This document shows, piece by piece, positions 15,127 through 21,152 of a stretch of 21,152 bases of DNA (positions are counted from its first letter, which is position 1; each line of letters opens with the position of its first letter). Location: NCBI GenBank assembly GCA_046590575.1, contig JBKJUS010000221.1, positions 1-21,152 of the forward strand. Reading direction: 5' to 3'. The notes beneath the pieces are model-generated. The model made no database searches. It was not told the origin of the DNA and saw only the letters and a program-made list of their open reading frames with translations. The position numbers were made by a program, and so were the translations under genes. Source of the DNA: DATLNF01 sp046590575 (lineage in GTDB: Bacteria > Actinomycetota > Actinomycetes > BP-191).

Positions 15127-17678
15127 GGCGTGCCGGGTGCCAACGTCACCTCGACACCCGGCTCGCCCACCTCGATGACGAGCTCGGCGACCACTCCTGC
15201 GTTGGCGACGTCCGCGCTCCCGGCCCGCAGCGCCGGGACGCGCTCGGCGGTCTCCCGGATGACAGCGCGATCGACCGGCGCACGCATCGACTGCTGTGCC
15301 TCGCTCTTCGCCTTGCGGATGGCGCCGAGGGCCGCCGCGGCGGTCTCGAGCACGAGCGGGTCGCCGTCAGCACCTCCTTCGGCGCGGATCTCTTCGGCGT
15401 CGGGCCAGGTCGCGCGGTGCACCGACCCCTCCTGCCACCAGGACCAGATCTCCTCCGTCGTGTAGGGCAGGGTCGGCGCGAGCAACCGGAGCAGGGTGGA
15501 CAGGGCGAGGCGCAGTGCCCGCCCCGCGGACGGCGGCTGGCTCTCGTCGTAGGCCCGGTTCTTGACCAGCTCGACGTAGTCGTCGCAGAAGTTCCAGAAG
15601 AACGCCTCGGTCCGTTCCAGGGCGCGGGCGTAGTCGTAGCCGTCGTACGCCGTCGTGGCCTCGTCGACGACCGCAGCGAGCCGATGCAGCATCGCCCGGT
15701 CGAGGGCTTCAGTGATCTCCGCCGTCGCTGCGGCTTCGGCGTCGTACGGCAGCCCGAGGACGAACTTCGACGCATTGAGCAGCTTGATCGCGAGGCGCCG
15801 ACCGACCTTCATCTGCGCGAAGTCCACCGCGGTATCGGTGCCGGGGCGGCCACTGCAAGCCCAGTAGCGCACGGCGTCTGCGCCGTACTCCTCGAGCAGC
15901 GGCAGCGGCGTCACGACATTGCCCTTGCTCTTGGACATCTTCTTGCGGTCCGGGTCGAGCACCCAGCCGTTGATCGTCGTGTCACGCCACGGCAGGGTGC
16001 CGTGCTCGGCGTGCGCGCGTACGACGCTCGAGAATAGCCAGGTCCGGATGATCTCCGGGCCCTGCGGCCGCAGGTCCATCGGAAAGATGCGGTCGAAGAG
16101 GTCAGGGTCCTCGGCCCACCGGCCGGCGATCTGCGGGGAGAGCGACGACGTCGCCCACGTGTCCATGATGTCCGGGTCCGCGACGAACCCGCCGGGGACG
16201 CCTCGCTGTTCCTCGGTGAACCCGTCGGGTACGTCGCTCGCCGGGTCGATCGGGAGCCGGCTCTCGTCGGGCAGGATCGGCGCGTCGTGGCGCGGCTCGC
16301 CATCGTCGCCGACGGAGTACCACACCGGGAAGGGCACGCCGAAGTAACGCTGTCGGCTGATCAGCCAGTCGCCGACCAGTCCACCGACCCAGTTCTCGTA
16401 GCGAGCCAGCATGTGCGGCGGATGCCAGACCAGCTCCTTTCCACGCTTCAGCAGCGCGTCGCGCAACGCGGCGTCGCGCCCGCCGTTGCGGAGGTACCAC
16501 TGGCGGCTGGACACGATCTCCAGCGGCCGGTCGCCCTTCTCGTAGAACTTCACTGGGTGAGTGATCGGCTTCGGTTCGCCGACGAGCGCGCCGCAGTCGA
16601 CAAGCAGCTCGACGATGCGCTTCTGCGCCTGCTTGGCGGTCTTGCCGGCCAGGTCGGCCCACGCGTCGTTCGCAGGCACACCAGTGGGCGGGCTCGCCAG
16701 GATCCGCCCGTCACGCCCGATGATCGTGCGCACCGGCAGGTCGAGCTCGCGCCACCAGGTGACGTCGGTGACGTCACCGAAGGTGCAGATCATCGCGATG
16801 CCGGAGCCCTTCTCCGGGTCGGCCAGCTCGTGCGCCTTGATCGGCACCTCGACACCGAAGAGCGGTGTGCGCACCGTCGTGCCGAAACGCGGTTGGTAGC
16901 GCTCGTCGTCGGGGTGCGCGACCAGTGCGACGCAGGCCGGGATCAGCTCCGGCCGGGTGGTCTCGATCGCAATGTCTGCGCCGTCATCGCTGGGGAACAT
17001 GATGCGGTGGTAGGCCGCAGGCATCTCGCGGTCCTCGAGCTCAGCCTGGGCGACCGCCGTACGGAAGTCGACGTCCCACAGCGTCGGGGCCTCGGCCGCA
17101 TAGGCCTCGTCCCGCGCGAGATTACGCAGGAAAGCCTGCTGCGAGGCGCGCTGCGACTCCGGCCCGATCGTGGTGTAGGTCTGACCCCAGTCGACGGACA
17201 GGCCGAGCCGACGCCAGAGCGCCTCGAACGCCTTCTCGTCCTCTGCCGTCAGGCGCAGACAGAGCTCGACGAAGTTACGACGGCTGATCTGGGTCTGGTC
17301 CTTGCCCGGATCCTCAGGCGGTGTGTACGACGCGTCGTACGGGATCGTCGGGTCGCACCTGACGCCGAAGTAGTTCTGCACGCGGCGCTCGGTCGGCAGA
17401 CCGTTGTCGTCCCACCCCATCGGGTAGAAGAGCTCACGCCCGCGCATCCGCTGGTATCGCGCGATCGCGTCCGTTTGCGCGTAGCCGAAAACCGACCCCA
17501 TGTGCAGCGACCCGCTGACCGTCGGCGGCGGGGTGTCGATCGAGAAGACCTCCTCGCGCGGACGGGTCCGGTCGAAGCGGTAGATGCCCGATGCCTCCCA
17601 CTGCACTCCCCACTTCTCCTCCAGCCCGTCGAGCGTCGGCTTGTCGGGCATTCGGGGAGTAGCGCTCGTCTCGGTCAC
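15123..17678 (-). CDS. valS: Valyl-tRNA synthetase, archaeal/rickettsial-like type
   Basis: ValRS charges tRNA-Val with valine. If read from GTG at 17678 it is 851 residues, and AGGA lies 8 bases upstream. The catalytic core begins TPPPTVSGSLHMGS, so the HIGH motif (59-62) reads HMGS. FYPMGWDDNGLPTERRVQNY, split here as FYPMGWDDNG and LPTERRVQNY, and GSGIAMICTFGDVTDVTW in the editing region resemble the archaeal and Rickettsia ValRS type rather than the usual bacterial PPPNVTGxLHxGH form. KMSKS is intact (580-584). The long C-terminal coiled-coil arm of typical bacterial ValRS appears to be absent or short. The reading frame has no stop between 15123 and 18533, so an upstream domain could be translationally fused to this enzyme (next entry). 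folC follows after 13 bases. Confidence 0.95.
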   Translation of the reverse strand: MTETSATPRMPDKPTLDGLEEKWGVQWEASGIYRFDRTRPREEVFSIDTPPPTVSGSLHMGSVFGYAQTDAIARYQRMRGRELFYPMGWDDNGLPTERRVQNYFGVRCDPTIPYDASYTPPEDPGKDQTQISRRNFVELCLRLTAEDEKAFEALWRRLGLSVDWGQTYTTIGPESQRASQQAFLRNLARDEAYAAEAPTLWDVDFRTAVAQAELEDREMPAAYHRIMFPSDDGADIAIETTRPELIPACVALVAHPDDERYQPRFGTTVRTPLFGVEVPIKAHELADPEKGSGIAMICTFGDVTDVTWWRELDLPVRTIIGRDGRILASPPTGVPANDAWADLAGKTAKQAQKRIVELLVDCGALVGEPKPITHPVKFYEKGDRPLEIVSSRQWYLRNGGRDAALRDALLKRGKELVWHPPHMLARYENWVGGLVGDWLISRQRYFGVPFPVWYSVGDDGEPRHDAPILPDESRLPIDPASDVPDGFTEEQRGVPGGFVADPDIMDTWATSSLSPQIAGRWAEDPDLFDRIFPMDLRPQGPEIIRTWLFSSVVRAHAEHGTLPWRDTTINGWVLDPDRKKMSKSKGNVVTPLPLLEEYGADAVRYWACSGRPGTDTAVDFAQMKVGRRLAIKLLNASKFVLGLPYDAEAAATAEITEALDRAMLHRLAAVVDEATTAYDGYDYARALERTEAFFWNFCDDYVELVKNRAYDESQPPSAGRALRLALSTLLRLLAPTLPYTTEEIWSWWQEGSVHRATWPDAEEIRAEGGADGDPLVLETAAAALGAIRKAKSEAQQSMRAPVDRAVIRETAERVPALRAGSADVANAGVVAELVIEVGEPGVEVTLAPGTP

Positions 17679-18533
17679 GAGAGGAATCCTAGGGACGGTG
17701 TGCGCCGGTCCCAACAACGGACGGCGGCGCCGATCGGCCGGGATGGGGCGGTCGAGAGCCTTGGCCGCGGCGAGCAGGGCGAAAAGGCCGTCGACCGCCT
17801 CGCCCGAGTCGACGTCGAAGTCGACGACCACGGAAGGCGAGCCGCCGAGGTGGTCGAGGACGAGGTGCGCGTCCGGCGCCTCGACGAAGGCGACCATAGG
17901 TTGCCCGAAGCCGGGATCGAAAGTGTGCCCCGGCTCGAGCGGCTCCAGCGTCGAAGCCCGCACCCGAGCCAGGTGCCCGAGCAGCTGACCGACCGTGCGC
18001 AAGCCCTCGTCCGGTACGTCGATCGCGGCGAAGTCCGAGTGCGCGAACTTCACCATCCCGTGGGTGTGCAGCGTCGCGGACCGGCCGTCGGACGCCCAGT
18101 CGGTGTGGATCGCGACGTGATGGCGCGCGTCGAACGGTTTGCGGGTGATCTGCTTCGCCCATTCCTTCGGGGTCCACAACCGCTCTGCCGTCAGGTCGAC
18201 GACGCACCCCCCGGCCCAGAGCAGCAGCGCGCTCACCGCATCGGTCGCAAAAGCCAGCGCATCGGGGTGCAGCGAGTCGTCGCGTTCAACGTCGACGAGC
18301 ACCGCCTGGCGATAGAAAGCGACGCGCGGGTAGTGGCGCCGCGAGATCGGCGGCACGCACTGGTCGGCCAGCGTGCTCACCACATCACGCAGGGCGTCGT
18401 CCTGGGCAAGCGGTGCAGCCGAGATCCGCCAGGTCGACGGATCCAACGCCGCGACGTCCGCGTCGGCGAGCAGCGTGGCCGGCGGGTCGTCGGTGCGCTC
18501 GGTGAAGACGGCGTACGAGCAGCGGGCAGGCAT
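17679..18533 (-). CDS. Uncharacterised 285-residue domain, in frame with and open into valS
   Basis: From ATG 18533 the frame runs without a stop for 285 codons into the valS GTG and on to the valS stop, giving a potential 1136-residue fusion. Base composition is coding-like throughout. The domain begins MPARCSYAVFTERTDDPP and shows DALAFATDAVSALLLWAGG (about 91-109), VVDLTAERLWTPKEW, HTHGMVKFAHSDFAAIDVP (156-174, with H156, H158, G159 and M160) and LEPLEPGHTFDPGFG. The HTHGM-x-KF pattern recalls DUF4261/DUF2314-type proteins, but this is a weak eye-level resemblance, and no function is claimed. The start lies 23 bases after the upstream peroxidase stop, without a clear Shine-Dalgarno sequence. 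The end at 17679 only marks the valS start; no stop codon exists there. A lost stop through sequencing error or a recent mutation is the alternative. Confidence 0.7.
17687..17690 (-). promoter_or_regulatory. Candidate internal ribosome binding site before valS GTG
   Basis: AGGA on the minus strand lies 8 bases before GTG 17678, inside the longer open frame. It supports independent initiation of a normal-length ValRS even though the upstream domain is in frame. Confidence 0.4.
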
Positions 18534-18556
18534 GGTCGCGAGGGCGGGGTGATGTG

Positions 18557-19045
18557 TCAGGAGGGCAGCGCTGCGGTGATCGCCTCGACGACAGCGGGGT
18601 CGTCTGGCTTGGTGCGCGGGCGAATCCGCTGAAGAACTTCCCCATCCGGGGAGATCAGGAACTTCTCGAAGTTCCACTGCACGTCGCCGGCGACGCCCTC
18701 TGCATCAGGGGCCTCGGACAGCTCGGCGTACAGCGGGTGCTGCCCCTCGTCCTTGACCTCGAGCTTCTCGAACAGCGGGAAGGTCACGCCGTAGTTCGTC
18801 GTGCAGAAAGCCTCGATCTCTTCGGCGGTGCCCGGCTCCTGACCCAAGAACTGGTTGCACGGGAAGCCCAGGACAGCGAAGCCCCGCGGCCCGAGCTCCT
18901 GGTGCAGCCGCTCGAGGGCCTCGTACTGCGGGGTCTGCCCACAGTGGGACGCGACGTTGACGATCAGCAGCGCCTTGCCCTTGTGTTCGGCCAGGGTGGT
19001 CTCCTCGCCGTGCAAGGTCTTCAGCGGGATGTCGTACAGGGACAT
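18557..19045 (-). CDS. Glutathione-peroxidase-family thiol peroxidase
   Basis: This protein reduces hydrogen peroxide and organic peroxides. In actinobacteria such Cys-type enzymes probably use thioredoxin rather than glutathione (family knowledge). The 162-residue protein has the peroxidatic Cys35 in NVASHCGQTPQY, FPCNQFLGQEPG (61-72) with Gln65, WNFEKFLI with Trp124 and Asn125, and Cys81 in FCTTNYGVTFP as the likely resolving Cys. No signal peptide is visible, so it is cytoplasmic. ATG at 19045 has a GAGGAG immediately upstream. It lies 67 bases after clpX and 23 bases before the ORF leading into valS. Known neighbours of clpX-valS in relatives do not usually include it. Confidence 0.93.
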   Translation of the reverse strand: MSLYDIPLKTLHGEETTLAEHKGKALLIVNVASHCGQTPQYEALERLHQELGPRGFAVLGFPCNQFLGQEPGTAEEIEAFCTTNYGVTFPLFEKLEVKDEGQHPLYAELSEAPDAEGVAGDVQWNFEKFLISPDGEVLQRIRPRTKPDDPAVVEAITAALPS

Positions 19046-19112
19046 AGCTCTCCTCAGGGTCGTGAGCGGTGCTCCCTATCCTGCCCCACGCCGAGAGTCC
19101 GTGCTCAGGCCC

Positions 19113-20396
<1,284 letters not shown>

Positions 20397-20476
20397 CTAG
20401 CGTCACTCCCCTAACCGAGACCCGACCTACGACGACGGTACCTGCAATGACGTCGGCTGGGCAGCCGATAGACCTG

Positions 20477-20509
20477 AAAAATCTCCCCCGCCGGCTTTCA
20501 GCCTGCAGG
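20477..20509 (-). terminator. Possible attenuator/terminator hairpin at the clpP stop
   Basis: On the minus strand CCTGCAGGCT-GAA-AGCCGGCGGG forms a roughly 10-bp stem (one A-G mismatch, one G-U) with a 3-base loop, followed by GGGGAG and then ATTTTT. The clpP stop codon lies at the loop. The 4-6 base gap between stem and T-tract and the imperfect stem make strong termination uncertain. It could tune the ClpP to ClpX ratio. Confidence 0.35.
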
Positions 20510-21121
20510 CTTGAGCCCGGACAGCTTCCGCGAGTTGATGACCTCGTCGATCAGACCGTAAGCCTTGGACTCGTCCGCAGTGAGGATCTTGTCCCGCTCG
20601 GTGTCGCGCCGCACCTGCTCCTCGGTCTGGCCGGTGTGCAGGGCGAGAATCTGGTCCAGCATCGCGCGCATGCGCAGGATCTCCCGGGCTTGGATCTCGA
20701 TGTCGCTCGACTGGCCCTCACCACCGCCGGAGGGCTGGTGGATCAAGATCCGGGCGTGCGGTAGGGCGAAGCGCTTGCCCTTCGTGCCGGCGGCGAGCAG
20801 CACGGCGGCCGCCGAAGCTGCTTGGCCCATGCAGGTCGTCGAGATGTCCGGGCGGATGAACTGCATCGTGTCGTAGATCGCGGTGAGTGCGGTGATCGAG
20901 CCACCAGGCGAGTTGATGTAGAGCGAGATGTCGCGGTCCGGGTCTTCCGATTCCAGGTGGAGCAGCTGCGCCATCACGACGTTGGCCACTCCGTCGTCGA
21001 TCGGTGTGCCGAGGAAGATGATCCGCTCCTTGAGCAGGCGGCTGTAGATGTCGAACGACCGCTCGCCACGGCTCGTCTGCTCGATGACGATCGGAATGGT
21101 GTAGTTGGTCGCGTCGTGCAC
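20498..21121 (-). CDS. clpP: ClpP, ATP-dependent Clp protease proteolytic subunit (ClpP2-like)
   Basis: ClpP is the serine peptidase that forms the barrel-shaped proteolytic core partnered with ClpX. The 207-residue protein has the catalytic triad Ser103 (GQAASAAA), His128 (LIHQPSGG) and Asp177 (TERDKILTADE), plus YINSPGGS for the oxyanion region. ESEDPDRDISLYINSPGGS-type sequence, AASAAAVLLAAGTKGKR and SRKLSG at the C-terminus are closer to mycobacterial ClpP2 than ClpP1. A ClpP1 gene is therefore expected immediately upstream, outside the window. GTG at 21121 has a strong AGGAGG 5 bases upstream. The stop lies inside a possible hairpin before clpX. Confidence 0.97.
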   Translation of the reverse strand: MHDATNYTIPIVIEQTSRGERSFDIYSRLLKERIIFLGTPIDDGVANVVMAQLLHLESEDPDRDISLYINSPGGSITALTAIYDTMQFIRPDISTTCMGQAASAAAVLLAAGTKGKRFALPHARILIHQPSGGGEGQSSDIEIQAREILRMRAMLDQILALHTGQTEEQVRRDTERDKILTADESKAYGLIDEVINSRKLSGLKPAG

Positions 21122-21126
21122 GAGGT

Positions 21127-21132
21127 CCTCCT
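21127..21132 (-). promoter_or_regulatory. Ribosome binding site fixing the clpP GTG start
   Basis: A consensus AGGAGG lies 5 bases before GTG 21121 and supports this start. The promoter lies outside the window. Confidence 0.75.
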
Positions 21133-21152
21133 GGGGAAACGGCGGTCGGGTC

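Noticed and set aside
16287..18632. 781-codon plus-strand open frame opposite valS
   Set aside because: Antisense shadow of ValRS and the upstream domain; no recognisable motifs.
18534..18677. Extension of the valS-linked frame upstream of ATG 18533
   Set aside because: It overlaps the 3' end of the peroxidase gene by over 100 bases, and its composition does not look coding.

Overview
The window is a GC-rich actinobacterial chromosome segment, probably from a Propionibacteriales or Nocardioidaceae-like organism. That is an inference from very high G+C at third codon positions, frequent GTG starts, ATGA start/stop overlaps, and a gene order known from Streptomyces and mycobacteria (clpP2-clpX ... 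valS-folC-(membrane protein)-ndk-(mreBCD-pbp-rodA)-radical SAM-rne). All genes but one lie on the minus strand, so transcription runs from high to low coordinates. There are no tRNA or rRNA genes, insertion sequences, phage genes or CRISPR arrays. The longest stretch without a gene is about 147 bases.

Right part (about 21.1-13.75 kb): clpP (ClpP2-like protease), clpX (unfoldase), a glutathione-peroxidase-like thiol peroxidase, an uncharacterised 285-residue domain that reads in frame without a stop into valS, then valS and folC. The ValRS is the archaeal/rickettsial-like type, not the ordinary bacterial type, and its HIGH motif reads HMGS.

Middle (13.8-12.7 kb): one plus-strand gene for a small multi-pass membrane protein. 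It converges on folC with a 40-base 3' overlap and diverges from ndk. It occupies the place where relatives usually carry a minus-strand DUF4233-type membrane gene. ndk (nucleoside diphosphate kinase) follows.

Left part (12.6-0 kb): a tightly packed minus-strand run of nine genes, mreB-mreC-mreD-mrdA(PBP2)-rodA, then a TIGR03960-type radical SAM protein, a secreted sortase-anchored BNR/Asp-box protein, a TIGR03936-type radical-SAM-linked protein, and RNase E/G. RNase E is cut by the window edge just before its catalytic metal site. The first five genes build the lateral-wall elongation machine (elongasome). The next genes are coupled by 4-base ATGA overlaps.

Most of the window is conserved core-genome content. 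The points most worth a second look are the open reading frame joining an unknown domain to ValRS, the altered HIGH motif, the LPATG-anchored BNR gene wedged between two radical-SAM partner genes, the inverted membrane gene between folC and ndk, and the leader of rne, which holds a stem-loop and a short out-of-frame ORF with strong coding-like base composition.
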